Origin: Burkholderia sp. SRS-46
GTDB taxonomy: Bacteria > Pseudomonadota > Gammaproteobacteria > Burkholderiales > Burkholderiaceae
Length of the DNA stretch: 64,000 bases
Assembly (NCBI RefSeq): GCF_004343775.1
Contig: NZ_PTXL01000009.1
Coordinates: 372,001 to 436,000 of the forward strand
Direction of reading: 5' to 3'
Positions 8,673 to 17,123 of this stretch are shown here, one piece after another. Under the pieces are notes generated by a model, which saw only the letters and a program-made list of their open reading frames with translations, was not told the origin of the DNA and did not search any database. Both the position numbers and the translations under genes were made by a program. Each line of letters starts with the position of its first letter. Within the stretch, counting starts at the first letter, position 1.

Positions 8673-9793
8673 CCCTGCACCTTCTCCGCCAGCCAGCCGG
8701 CCAGCTGGCCCGGCGTCATCGCGCCGACCTGCGCGCCCGCATTCACGAGCCGCGCCGCCATCTCGCGGTCGTACGCGGGCTCGGCCTGGCCGTCCAGCGC
8801 GGCGAGGCCGAGCACCTTCGCGCCGCTTTCGGCCAGCGTCTTCACGCGGCGCACGAGCTCGTATGCGCTGCCGCCTTCGTAGAAATCGCTGATCAGCACG
8901 ACGAGCGTCCGGGCCGGGTTCGCGACGACCGACTGCGCATAGGCGACGGCCTTCGCGATGTCGGTGCCGCCGCCGAGCTGCACCTTCATCAGCAGCTCGA
9001 CCGGATCGGACACGTCGGCCGTCAGGTCGACCACCGCGGTGTCGAATGCGACGAGCCGCGTGCGCATGCCGGGCAGTTGCCACAGGCACGCGGCCATCAC
9101 CGCGCTGTGGATCACCGAATCGACCATCGAGCCGCTCTGGTCGACGAGCAGCACGATGTCCCACGGCTCCACGTGGCGACGGGTGCGGCTGTTGAAAAGC
9201 GGCGTCTCGAGATACAGCCGGCGGCGCTCGGGATCCCAGCGGCGCAGGTTGGCGGCCAGCGTGCGCCGGAAATCGAAATTGCGCGCGACCCGCACGCGCG
9301 AGCGTCGGCGCCGGTCGCGCGTGCCGCTGAACGCCTGCCGCACCTCGGTCGCCAGGCGCGCCATGATGCGCCGGACCACCTCGGCCACCAGCCGCCGCGC
9401 CGCTGCCAGCACCTCGGGATTCATCAGGTGCTTGGTATGCAGCACCGCGCGCAGCAGCGATTCGGACGGCTCGATGCGCTCCAGCACCTCGAGGTTCGTG
9501 ACCACCTCGTCGATGCCGAAACGCTCGACCGCGTCGCGTTCGAGCCGCTCGATCACTTCGCGCGGAAACAGCGTGTGAATCGCGTTGATCCAGTCGGGGG
9601 TGCTGAGCGCCGACGCCCCGAGACTCGCGCCGCGCTCGCCCCGCGCCGCGCGATCGCCATCGCGGCCGTACAGCCATTCGAGCGCGGCGTCGGCGGCCTG
9701 CCCGTCGGCGCCCAGCGCGCCGCACGCCTGCTCGGCCGGCTCGCCGAGCAGCAGACGCCAGCGTTCGAGCGGGGCGGGAATGTTCAATGGCAC
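8669..9793 (-). CDS. VWA domain protein (YehP-like)
   Basis: 374 residues from a GTG start at 9793, chosen because GGGAG lies about 7 bases upstream, the N-terminus VPLNIPAPLERW is ordered, and no ATG occurs nearby. The helical N-terminal half is followed at about 212-374 by a von Willebrand A domain with a complete MIDAS signature D218-Q-S220-G-S222 (LLVDQSGSM), then GGGTDIAKA for the Thr ligand and LISDFYEGG. VWA proteins paired with MoxR ATPases act as metal-dependent adaptors or substrate-recruiting partners. Length agrees with E. coli YehP (378). The stop overlaps the start of the SWIM gene by 4 bp. Confidence 0.9.
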   Translation of the reverse strand: MPLNIPAPLERWRLLLGEPAEQACGALGADGQAADAALEWLYGRDGDRAARGERGASLGASALSTPDWINAIHTLFPREVIERLERDAVERFGIDEVVTNLEVLERIEPSESLLRAVLHTKHLMNPEVLAAARRLVAEVVRRIMARLATEVRQAFSGTRDRRRRSRVRVARNFDFRRTLAANLRRWDPERRRLYLETPLFNSRTRRHVEPWDIVLLVDQSGSMVDSVIHSAVMAACLWQLPGMRTRLVAFDTAVVDLTADVSDPVELLMKVQLGGGTDIAKAVAYAQSVVANPARTLVVLISDFYEGGSAYELVRRVKTLAESGAKVLGLAALDGQAEPAYDREMAARLVNAGAQVGAMTPGQLAGWLAEKVQG

Positions 9794-9965
9794 GATCCGG
9801 CTCCCGGAAGATTCGCCGCCCGATGCGATCGGCCGGGGCGATATGAAAAGGATTGCGAAGGATGCGCATGCATGCGCACCGCGCGAGCGCATCGTCGCGC
9901 GACGCGTGCCGGCGCGATTGCTATCGCCCGCCGCAAAACGGACTGCTCCGGTCGCTGCTCGCGCA

Positions 9966-12452
9966 TCACGTGCCCGCCTCGTCGGCCGCCACGCCCCAGG
10001 CCTGCAGCCGGCCCAGCACGCGCGCCTCGACGAGCCCCGCATGCGCGGCGTCCTCCGGCGCGGCCTCGCCCGTCCGCCGCTGCGTCAGCGCCCGCGCCGA
10101 CAGGTGCGTTGCGTCGTGCAGCGCCAGCACCTGATCGGCGAGCTGGCCGCGCTCCCGCGGCGGCAGCCACGTGAACGCGCCGCGCAGGCTCGGCAGCGCC
10201 TGCACGAAATCGGCGTTGTCGAGCGCCCGCACCAGCGCATCCATGCCGGACACGAATGCGGGCTCGCTCGACAGCGTCTCGCGCGCGAGCGCAAGAAGGC
10301 CGCCGAGCGCGTCGCCGAGCACCGGCGCCGGCAGCGCCTGCAGCAGCGCCAGCGCATCGCCGACACCCGCTTGCGACGCACCGCCCGCCTTGCCCGTGTG
10401 CGCGGCGAGACTCAGCATCGCGCCCAGCGCCGCGCCACGGCTCACCGGTGCAGCGGCCGGGTCGGCGGCCTTGCGCTGCCAGACCGCCAGCGCCCGCGCG
10501 GGCTCGATCGCGACCAGGTCGCTCGCACCGGCGAGCACGTCGGCCACGATGCGGTGCAGCGCGACGTAGCCCTGCACGTGCGCGTCGAAATCGGCCGCGG
10601 CGATCGCGGCGGGCGGCTCGAGCAGCCACAGCGCGCGATCGAAGCCGGCTTCGATCACCGTGCGCAGCACCGGGGCGTCCGCCATCCCGAGCATCTGCCC
10701 GTGACGCAGCAGCGTATGCAGGATGCCGAGCGCCGGGGCCAGCGCGTCGACGCGCGGCTCGTCGGCCATCGCACACCGCAGCTCGCTCAGCAACGCCGCG
10801 CTCAGCGCCGGGAGGCCGGCCCACGCGGCCCGGTTCAGGCCGTCGGCCAGCGGTCCGATGCGGCCGCGCGCTTGCCGCAGGTCGTCCTCGAGCCTCGCGC
10901 GCGCGGCGTCCTGCAGCGTCGCGCCCCACGCGCCGGCCTCGATCAGCGCGGCCTGCTGCTCGAGCGGCTCGCTCAATTGCCAGACTTCGGTGCGCTCGCC
11001 GGACAGCGCCAGCGCGGGCCCGTGGCGGCGCACGATGCCCGGCACGCGCAGCAGCGCGAGCCGGTGCAGCACGCGGCTGCGCGCGCGGCCCGTCTCGCTC
11101 GGCAAATCCAGCTCCAGCGCGCCGGTCAATGCGATACCGTGCGCGTCGAGCTCGCTGCGCACCGCCAGCACGAGCGGCGGCTGCGGCGTGCCCGGCGCGA
11201 GCTCGCCCGCGGCGTCGCCGGCCAGCACGTCCATCGCCTCCACCAGCACGGGATCGGTGCCGGCGCGCAGCGGCCCGCGATAGGTCCACGGCAGCGGCGC
11301 GTCGAGCGCGTCCTTGACCAGCGCGCCGGCCAGCGCATCGAGCCAGTCGCAGCGCAGCGGCCGCGCATGGCCGCGCAGGCGCGCGAGCCCCTCGGCGCGC
11401 AGATGCACGGCCATCAGATCAGCGGTGGACGCCGGCAGCTTCCGCTCGCGCAGGCGTTGCATCACCTGCTGCAGCGCGCGCCTTGCCGCGCCGTCGGCGC
11501 CGTCTTCCCACAGCCATTGGTAGTAGGCGGGCGACGGCATGCCCGACGCGTAGCCGGCGAACGCGTCCAGACGCTTGAACGTATACGGGATCAGATAGGA
11601 GCCGAAGCGGATCGCGGCCTGCGGGTCCGGCGATGCCTGCGCGCCGAGCGGATCGTCCAGACGTTGCGACGCCGTGGCCCGATCCTGCGGGCCATCCGCA
11701 TTCGCTTCAGGCGCCCCGCCCTCAACGCCGCCGTTCGCATTCGGAAGCGGCGCCTCGGGCAGCCCCGCCGGCATCCCGGGCCACAGCCGCGCAAGCGCGG
11801 GCGCGTGGTAGCCGCCGCAGACGACGAGAACCCGGTCGGCCTGCCCCGCCTGCGCGACCGCCCACGCGATCCAGTGCGCCATCGTCCGCTCGCGCGCCTG
11901 GTTGCCCAGCGAACCGGGCGCGTCGCCGCGCAGATGCCGGAAGTAGGTCGCCAGACGCTGCGCCAGTTCGTCCAGTTCGCCGGGCGTCGTGCCCGCCGAT
12001 TCGAACAGGTGATCCCACAACGCATCGCGGCCCTGCACGGCGAAGCGATCGGCCAGCGCGCGCTCGTACGCGTCGGCGCGCGCTTCATGCTCGGCATCGG
12101 CGACGTCGGCGTAGCGGTTCTCCAGCTGCGCGAACGCATCGTGCCAGGCCGGCAGGTCGATGAAGCGCACCGCCGCGCCGACCTCGCGCCCGGCCTGCAG
12201 CGCCTGCCATTCCGGCGAGTGCTCGGCGAACGGCGACCACGAGCCGCGATGCACCGCGTCGCTCGACAGATAGCTGTAGATCGCCACCGGCAGCCGGTGC
12301 GGCAGATACAGCTCGCCGAGCCGGTCGTTGAAATCCGCCGGCCCTTCGATCAGCACGTAAGCCGGGCGCAGCGCGCGGATGCGTTCGGCCACCAGCCGCG
12401 CACACGCGGGGCTGTGATGGCGAATGCCGAGAATGTGCGGCTCAGTCGACAT
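9966..12452 (-). CDS. DUF5682 family protein (YehM-like)
   Basis: 828 residues, start MSTEPHILGIRHHSPACARL at 12452 (an alternative ATG lies 4 codons upstream at 12464). The N-terminal third has the ordered pattern GIRHHSPACA at residues 9-18, VLIEGPADFND near 35, and VLVVCGGYHAPAL near 210. The paired histidine and glutamate/glycine motifs recall metal-dependent ChaN/EreA-like folds, but that relation is an inference. The remainder is a long helical repeat region with an acidic, low-complexity patch near 230-265. Its start codon overlaps the stop of the small ORF upstream. It sits between the MoxR and VWA genes, as yehM does in E. coli. Activity is unknown. Confidence 0.84.
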   Translation of the reverse strand: MSTEPHILGIRHHSPACARLVAERIRALRPAYVLIEGPADFNDRLGELYLPHRLPVAIYSYLSSDAVHRGSWSPFAEHSPEWQALQAGREVGAAVRFIDLPAWHDAFAQLENRYADVADAEHEARADAYERALADRFAVQGRDALWDHLFESAGTTPGELDELAQRLATYFRHLRGDAPGSLGNQARERTMAHWIAWAVAQAGQADRVLVVCGGYHAPALARLWPGMPAGLPEAPLPNANGGVEGGAPEANADGPQDRATASQRLDDPLGAQASPDPQAAIRFGSYLIPYTFKRLDAFAGYASGMPSPAYYQWLWEDGADGAARRALQQVMQRLRERKLPASTADLMAVHLRAEGLARLRGHARPLRCDWLDALAGALVKDALDAPLPWTYRGPLRAGTDPVLVEAMDVLAGDAAGELAPGTPQPPLVLAVRSELDAHGIALTGALELDLPSETGRARSRVLHRLALLRVPGIVRRHGPALALSGERTEVWQLSEPLEQQAALIEAGAWGATLQDAARARLEDDLRQARGRIGPLADGLNRAAWAGLPALSAALLSELRCAMADEPRVDALAPALGILHTLLRHGQMLGMADAPVLRTVIEAGFDRALWLLEPPAAIAAADFDAHVQGYVALHRIVADVLAGASDLVAIEPARALAVWQRKAADPAAAPVSRGAALGAMLSLAAHTGKAGGASQAGVGDALALLQALPAPVLGDALGGLLALARETLSSEPAFVSGMDALVRALDNADFVQALPSLRGAFTWLPPRERGQLADQVLALHDATHLSARALTQRRTGEAAPEDAAHAGLVEARVLGRLQAWGVAADEAGT

Positions 12453-12609
12453 GCGGGTGCGCATCCGGTGCGGGCCGACCGGCGGCAGCCGGTTCGGCGG
12501 TGCGCGGCGACAGCGACGGCGGCCGGCGGCCGTGCGAACGCCATGCCGGCCGCGCGGTATCCGGGCATGACGCGAGCCGCTTCCGGATGCCGGAATCGAG
12601 CGTGCTCAT
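12442..12609 (-). CDS. Possible small coupled ORF in yeh-like operon
   Basis: 55 codons, MSTLDSGIRKRLASCPD then a basic, Pro/Arg-rich tail ending HPHVD. It fits the operon tightly. Its ATG is 7 bases after the stop of the MoxR gene, with GAGGAT as ribosome-binding site. Its stop TGA lies inside the first codons of the DUF5682 gene (overlap of 11 bp, ATGTCGACTGA). This geometry suggests either a real small protein or a coupling device that carries ribosomes across the 164-bp gap. The composition is compatible with chance reading in GC-rich DNA, so the call is tentative. Confidence 0.38.
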   Translation of the reverse strand: MSTLDSGIRKRLASCPDTARPAWRSHGRRPPSLSPRTAEPAAAGRPAPDAHPHVD

Positions 12610-12616
12610 GCGATCC

Positions 12617-13735
12617 TCACGGCAGCCGGTGACGTGCCTCGTAGTACGCGCGCCAGTGCGGCCCGTCGCGCCGGGCCGCCTTCTGCTCGAAGTAGCGGCG
12701 CAGTTTCGCGCGGTCGTCGGCGTTGTCCTTGACCACCGTGCCGGCGATGCAGTCGACGAGATCCTGCGGCGAGCCCTCGCGCTGTTCGAGAAACCACGCC
12801 CGCACGCCGACGGCATGCGCGACGTTGACGGCCTCGGCCGTCGACATCACGGCCGACAGCCGGTCCATCGCACCATCGCCGCTCCGGCTCCCGCTCTCGC
12901 CGCGGCCCGCCGCGCCGCGCAGGTCGCGGAAGGTGGTCACGAGCAGTTCGAGCACCGGCGGCGGCACGGCCATCGGGATGCCGCTCTGCGCGAGCAGCCG
13001 CGCGCTCGCTTCCTGCACCAGCTCGACCTCGCGATCGAAGTCGAGGATCGGGAACACGGTTTCGAAATCGAAGCGGCGCTTCAGCGCCGCGCTCATCTCG
13101 TTCACGCCGCGGTCGCGCGTGTTGGCGGTCGCGATGATGTTGAAACCCTCGCGCGCATAGAGCATCGCGTGCTCGCCGTCGAGCTCGGGCACCGCCATCA
13201 CGCGATCCGACAGCATGCCGAGCAGGCAGTCCTGCACCTCAAGCGGCGCGCGCGTGATTTCCTCGAAGCGCACGATGCGCCCGGTCTGCATGCCCTGGTA
13301 CAGCGGCGCCGGCACCAGCGCGCGCGGGCTCGGGCCTTCGTTGATCAGCAGCGCGTAGTTCCAGCCGTACTTGATCTGGTCTTCGGTGACGGACGCGCCG
13401 CCCTGGATCGTCAGCGTCGACGTGCCGCTGATCGCGGCCGCGAGCAGCTCCGACAGCATCGATTTCGCGGTGCCCGGCTCGCCGACGAGCATCAGGCCGC
13501 GGCCGGTCGCGAGCGTGACCAGCATGCGCTCGATGCTGGCGACCGGCGCGACGATCTTCGGTGCGATATCGAGCGCGCGCTCGCCGAGGATGAAGGCGCG
13601 CGCGGCCGTGAGGCTCAGCTGCCAGCCGGGCGGGCGCGGGTTCGCGCCATCCCGCGCCTTCAGCTTCGCAAGCTGTTCGGCATGCAGCACCTCGGCGGGC
13701 GGGCGTTGCAGGGAATGCGTTTGAGACGGAGCCAT
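12617..13735 (-). CDS. MoxR-family AAA+ ATPase (YehL-like)
   Basis: 372 residues, cytosolic. The AAA+ module has Walker A GEPGTAKS at 85-92, the Walker B-like segment IVRFEEITRAP, sensor ATANTRDRGVNEM, and an arginine-finger region SAALKRRFDFE. MoxR ATPases act as chaperone-like remodelers that assemble cofactors or activate complexes together with VWA partners, and the VWA gene is two genes downstream. It is the first gene of the operon, preceded by a TATAAT element at 13784-13789. Size and neighbours match E. coli YehL. The substrate is unknown. Confidence 0.92.
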   Translation of the reverse strand: MAPSQTHSLQRPPAEVLHAEQLAKLKARDGANPRPPGWQLSLTAARAFILGERALDIAPKIVAPVASIERMLVTLATGRGLMLVGEPGTAKSMLSELLAAAISGTSTLTIQGGASVTEDQIKYGWNYALLINEGPSPRALVPAPLYQGMQTGRIVRFEEITRAPLEVQDCLLGMLSDRVMAVPELDGEHAMLYAREGFNIIATANTRDRGVNEMSAALKRRFDFETVFPILDFDREVELVQEASARLLAQSGIPMAVPPPVLELLVTTFRDLRGAAGRGESGSRSGDGAMDRLSAVMSTAEAVNVAHAVGVRAWFLEQREGSPQDLVDCIAGTVVKDNADDRAKLRRYFEQKAARRDGPHWRAYYEARHRLP

Positions 13736-13783
13736 GGGTGGATCTTCTTGTCGTCAATCGAGCGGAATGCCCTCGGATCGCGA

Positions 13784-13812
13784 ATTATATCTCCGCGAAT
13801 ACAACGGCCGAC
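13784..13812 (-). promoter_or_regulatory. Candidate promoter of the MoxR/VWA operon
   Basis: On the minus strand a perfect TATAAT (13784-13789) stands about 50 bases before the MoxR ATG in otherwise GC-rich DNA. The expected -35 (about 13806-13812, GTCGGC on the minus strand) is a poor match, so an activator or another sigma factor may be involved. Confidence 0.45.
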
Positions 13813-13899
13813 GGGTTCCGCCCGTGCCTCCCGCATGCGCCCTGCGCGCAGGCATGGCCAGCGCGCCGCCGGCGCGCGCCATGCCGGCTCCGCGCCGCG

Positions 13900-14631
13900 T
13901 TACCGCGCGATATACACGCCCGTCGTCGGGCACGTGCCCTGCGTATTGCCGTCGGTCACGAGCGACGCGGCGCTCGGGAACTGCGCGGCCGCGTTCGTCT
14001 TCACCGCGATCCACGCCTCGGTGAAATAGCTCACGCCGTTCGACTTCGTGCATTTCAGCGACACCGCGCCGCGCGTGTTGCTGCCGAACGCGCCTTCGAA
14101 CGCGGACAGCAACTGGTTGCGGGTCACCGTCCGGCCCGCGTTCGCCTGCAGGAACGCGTTGAACGACGTGTTCCCGAGCCGGCCGATCATGCCGCTCGCC
14201 TGGTTCCAGTACGCATCCGGCGATGCCGCGTTCGCGCAGGTGCCGTGCTTGAACCACTCGTGCTTGTCGAGGCACGACGCGACGCCCGGCATGTACGTCG
14301 ACAGCGTGTTGCGCGTCGCGCTGCTGATCGGATATGCGTCCATGCTGCACCACGCGTGGCTGTTGTCGAGATCGATGTCGCGCTGCGGCACGTCGCAGAA
14401 GAACGGCTGGTTGCCGTCGTAGTTGTTCGGCCACAGGCCGTGCAGCGACAGGCTGGTCGCCGCGTAGGTGCCGGCGAGGTTGTCGCACTCCGGCGTCGAG
14501 TGGGTCGCGCAGAAGCCCGGCTCCCATGACGAAGCCAGCAGCAGGTAGTCGTAGCTGGTCTGTGCGGCGGCGTGCAGCGAGGTGGCGGCGACGGCGAGCG
14601 CGGCCGCGGCGCGGAGAAGCGTCTTGAGCAT
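13900..14631 (-). CDS. Secreted ribonuclease, T2 family
   Basis: 243 residues. A Sec signal peptide is clear (MLKTLLRAAAALAVAATSLHAAA, cleavage near 23), so the enzyme is periplasmic or secreted. Both catalytic segments of RNase T2 enzymes are intact: CAS I LSLHGLWPN with H64, and CAS II HEWFKHGTC at 124-132 with H124, E125 and H129. There are at least eight cysteines, fitting the disulfide-rich fold. It cleaves RNA non-specifically through a 2',3'-cyclic phosphate. GAGGGA precedes the ATG. It lies upstream of the MoxR operon on the same strand, separated by 164 bp that contain the operon's own promoter, so it is probably a separate unit. Confidence 0.93.
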   Translation of the reverse strand: MLKTLLRAAAALAVAATSLHAAAQTSYDYLLLASSWEPGFCATHSTPECDNLAGTYAATSLSLHGLWPNNYDGNQPFFCDVPQRDIDLDNSHAWCSMDAYPISSATRNTLSTYMPGVASCLDKHEWFKHGTCANAASPDAYWNQASGMIGRLGNTSFNAFLQANAGRTVTRNQLLSAFEGAFGSNTRGAVSLKCTKSNGVSYFTEAWIAVKTNAAAQFPSAASLVTDGNTQGTCPTTGVYIAR

Positions 14632-14861
14632 GTCATTCCCTCGGATAAGGCTCGCGGTCGCGGGATGCGCCACGAGATCGTCTACGTCTGCCCGCGATTG
14701 TCGCCGCGGCTCCGTGGCACGAATATGAAGGCGCCGCGACGGACGATGCAACAATTGCGTCGATTGCCGAACGCGCCGTTCGACAAAGCCGCGCCAATCC
14801 GCCAGAATCGTCGCCTCCGAGGGCGCAAGCCGCCCAGACCGCACAGACGGAACAACGACCA

Positions 14862-15503
14862 ATGACAACGACAATCACACGCCGCCGACTGCTCGGCGCC
14901 GGGGCGCTGGCGAGCAGCCTCGCACTGTCCGGCTGCTTCACGCCGAAGCTCTTCAACGACAAGCAATACACCGAGGGCGTCTCCAGCTTCATGATCACCG
15001 AGGACGGCAAGAAGCTCGTGGTGCTCGGCGATCAGTACCACTACATCTTCGACATGCCGGACACGCTTCGGCCGGTGCTGATGTCGCATTACCGGAAATC
15101 GCTGCGCTCGTCGTTCTACGGCTTTCGCGTCGACGGCGACGCGGTGACCGGCGCCTATCACACGACCCTGCCGAAGGACGCATCCGCCGACGACCGCCAG
15201 GCCGCCATCGCGGACGGGTTCAAGGAACGGACGGACAGCCTGTCGCTCGGCGGGCAAATCAGCGGCAAGCGCTATTCCGCCGCCGGCTTCGAGCAGAAAC
15301 CGGACGCGGCCGCGCAGCCGTTCAACCGCCATTACACCGTCACCATCCGCGAATCGCTGTCGCCGGTCGACAAGGGCATCCGGCTGCTCGCGACGCCCGT
15401 CACCGTCGCGGCCGACGGCGTGCTCGTGCTGGGCGGCATCCTGCTCGTGCCGGTGGTGGCCATCGCGATCCAGGCGAACGGCGGCCTGCGGATCATCCAG
15501 TAA
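14862..15503 (+). CDS. Putative lipoprotein (YidX-like)
   Basis: 213 residues with a twin-arginine-containing leader and a lipobox (TRRRLLGAGALASSLALSGC, acylated Cys26), so it is predicted to be membrane anchored. A mixed alpha/beta middle part (LVVLGDQYHYIFDMPD) is followed by a hydrophobic C-terminal segment (LLATPVTVAADGVLVLGGILLVPVVAIAI). That layout and the terminal hydrophobic stretch resemble E. coli YidX, a lipoprotein of unknown function; the resemblance is from memory of the family and modest. It is divergent from RNase T2 across a 230-bp gap, and 36 bp ahead of the XRE regulator gene, with which it may be cotranscribed. Confidence 0.8.
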   Translation: MTTTITRRRLLGAGALASSLALSGCFTPKLFNDKQYTEGVSSFMITEDGKKLVVLGDQYHYIFDMPDTLRPVLMSHYRKSLRSSFYGFRVDGDAVTGAYHTTLPKDASADDRQAAIADGFKERTDSLSLGGQISGKRYSAAGFEQKPDAAAQPFNRHYTVTIRESLSPVDKGIRLLATPVTVAADGVLVLGGILLVPVVAIAIQANGGLRIIQ

Positions 15504-15539
15504 AGACGCCCGCACGGCCGCCGCAACCGGAGCACCGAC

Positions 15540-16097
15540 ATGGCTGACTCGCCGCTTCAAACGCCGCCGCTCGGCCCGCTGCTGAAACGCTGGCGGCTCC
15601 TGCATCGCGTGAAGCAGCACCACGCCGCCGAACTGTTCGGCGTCGCGCAATCGACTATCTCTCGCTGGGAGGCCGGCGTGCAGCAGATGTCGCCAGACGA
15701 GCGCGCAATCGCCGAGCGGCTGCTCGCGGCGCGCCTCGACTCCGCGGGCGACCGTGCGCTCGCGCGGCTCGTCGATGCGCATCCGGGGCAGGTCCATCTC
15801 GTGTGCGATCTCACGCATCGCCTGCTCGCGAGTTCGCGCCTGCGCGCCGCCGAATTCGGCATGCCGCTGTCGACGCTGCTCGGCACGTCGCTGTGGCGCT
15901 ATGCAACGCCGGAAATCGCGTGCGTCGAAGCGTCGCTCGACGCGCTCGGCTGGCGCGACCGCGCGGGCCCGCCGAGCGTCGAGTTCGGCAGCGGCGCGAA
16001 CGCGTCGCGCGTCGTGCCGATCCGCCGCAGCACCTGCCGCTGGACGCGGATGATCCTGTCCGACGGTTGCGCCGCGCGGCTCGTCGAGACGCTGTGA
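15540..16097 (+). CDS. XRE-family transcriptional regulator
   Basis: 185 residues. A helix-turn-helix of the Cro/C1 type occupies about 10-60 (LLKRWRLLHRVKQHHAAELFGVAQSTISRWEAG). The C-terminal part has no recognised effector domain, though its cysteines (C109, C126, C162, C171 approximately) may be structural. ACCGGAGCACCGAC precedes the ATG and provides a ribosome site. It is positioned between the lipoprotein and HD phosphohydrolase genes, all in one direction with short gaps, so a small operon is likely. The DNA target is unknown. Confidence 0.82.
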   Translation: MADSPLQTPPLGPLLKRWRLLHRVKQHHAAELFGVAQSTISRWEAGVQQMSPDERAIAERLLAARLDSAGDRALARLVDAHPGQVHLVCDLTHRLLASSRLRAAEFGMPLSTLLGTSLWRYATPEIACVEASLDALGWRDRAGPPSVEFGSGANASRVVPIRRSTCRWTRMILSDGCAARLVETL

Positions 16098-16176
16098 CAC
16101 GCCGCGCATATTTCATGCGTGGACAGCGGGCCGCTGCGCGGCGTACGCTTGGCGGCTCCCTGCAAGGACACCGACG

Positions 16177-16782
16177 ATGAACCTCGCGACGAACCTCGAC
16201 ACGATCCACGCGCGGCTCGACTTCCTGCGCGAAGCGGAACGCCTGAAAGACGTGCTGCGCAGCGGCCACACGTCGCAGGGCCGCCCGGAAAGCACCGCCG
16301 AGCACAGCTGGCGGCTGTGCCTGATGGCGCTGGTGTTCGCCGACGCGCTGCCCGGCGCCGATCCGCTGAAGGTGCTGAAGATGTGCGTCGTGCACGATCT
16401 CGGCGAGGCGCTGCACGGCGACGTTCCCGCGATCGAGCAGGCCGCGCATCCGGACCGGCATGCGCACGAGCGCCGCGACCTGCTGACGCTGACCGCCGGC
16501 CTCGACGCCGCGCTGCGCGACGAGATCGTCGCGCTGTGGGACGAATACGAGCAGGCGGCGTCGCCGGAAGCGCAGGCGGTGAAGGCGCTCGACAAGCTGG
16601 AAACGATCCTGCAGCACAACCAGGGCGACAATCCGCCGGCGTTCGACTACGCGTTCAACCTCGGCTATGGCCGGCGCTACACGAGCGCGAGCCCGCTGTT
16701 CAGCACGATCCGGGCGATCGTCGATGCGGATACGCAAAGCCGGATCGACGGCGCGGCGCCGCACGCGCCGCAATCCGAATGA
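16177..16782 (+). CDS. HD-domain phosphohydrolase (YfbR/HDDC2-like)
   Basis: 201 residues. The HD superfamily metal-binding residues are in order: H in STAEHSWRLCL (near 42), the HD pair in CVVHDLGEALHGD (near 75), and a distal D in KALDKLETILQHN (near 140). The E in DLGEALHGD and the HAHERRD segment are typical of the HDDC2/YfbR branch, whose members are 5'-deoxyribonucleotidases or related small-molecule phosphohydrolases. Cytosolic. It begins 79 bp after the XRE gene, with AAGGA before the ATG. Confidence 0.86.
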   Translation: MNLATNLDTIHARLDFLREAERLKDVLRSGHTSQGRPESTAEHSWRLCLMALVFADALPGADPLKVLKMCVVHDLGEALHGDVPAIEQAAHPDRHAHERRDLLTLTAGLDAALRDEIVALWDEYEQAASPEAQAVKALDKLETILQHNQGDNPPAFDYAFNLGYGRRYTSASPLFSTIRAIVDADTQSRIDGAAPHAPQSE

Positions 16783-17123
16783 CGCCGATCGCGTCGGCGC
16801 GTCGCTAGCGCCGCCGCGCGCAATCACACGCCGCCGCGCCGCGCAGGCGCATTGCTTCGTCATGCGTGTCCGTCGATTGCGCCGAATTCACGCTTCGAAA
16901 CCGTGTCGTCCGCCCGGCGCACCGCGCGGCACATCTGCGCACAATTGATGACAAAAATCGGCTCGATATCGTCGGATCATTTCGCTTACCATGAGCAGCC
17001 GCGACGAAACCTGACAGTTGCCTTGCCGTGCGTCCAGCCGGCACGCCACGTCCGTCGCGGCCATTCGAACGTCCGATCGACCACCCGCTTAGCCGACGCG
17101 CGACCCATCGTCGCCGTGCCTTC
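16783..17123. other. Intergenic region upstream of macA
   Basis: 341 bp between the HD gene and macA. The stretch 16940-16995 is clearly richer in A/T than its surroundings (TTGATGACAAAAATCGG and TTTCGCTTACCAT) and is where the macA promoter should lie. No pair of hexamers with proper spacing convinced me, and no gene is visible. Confidence 0.4.
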
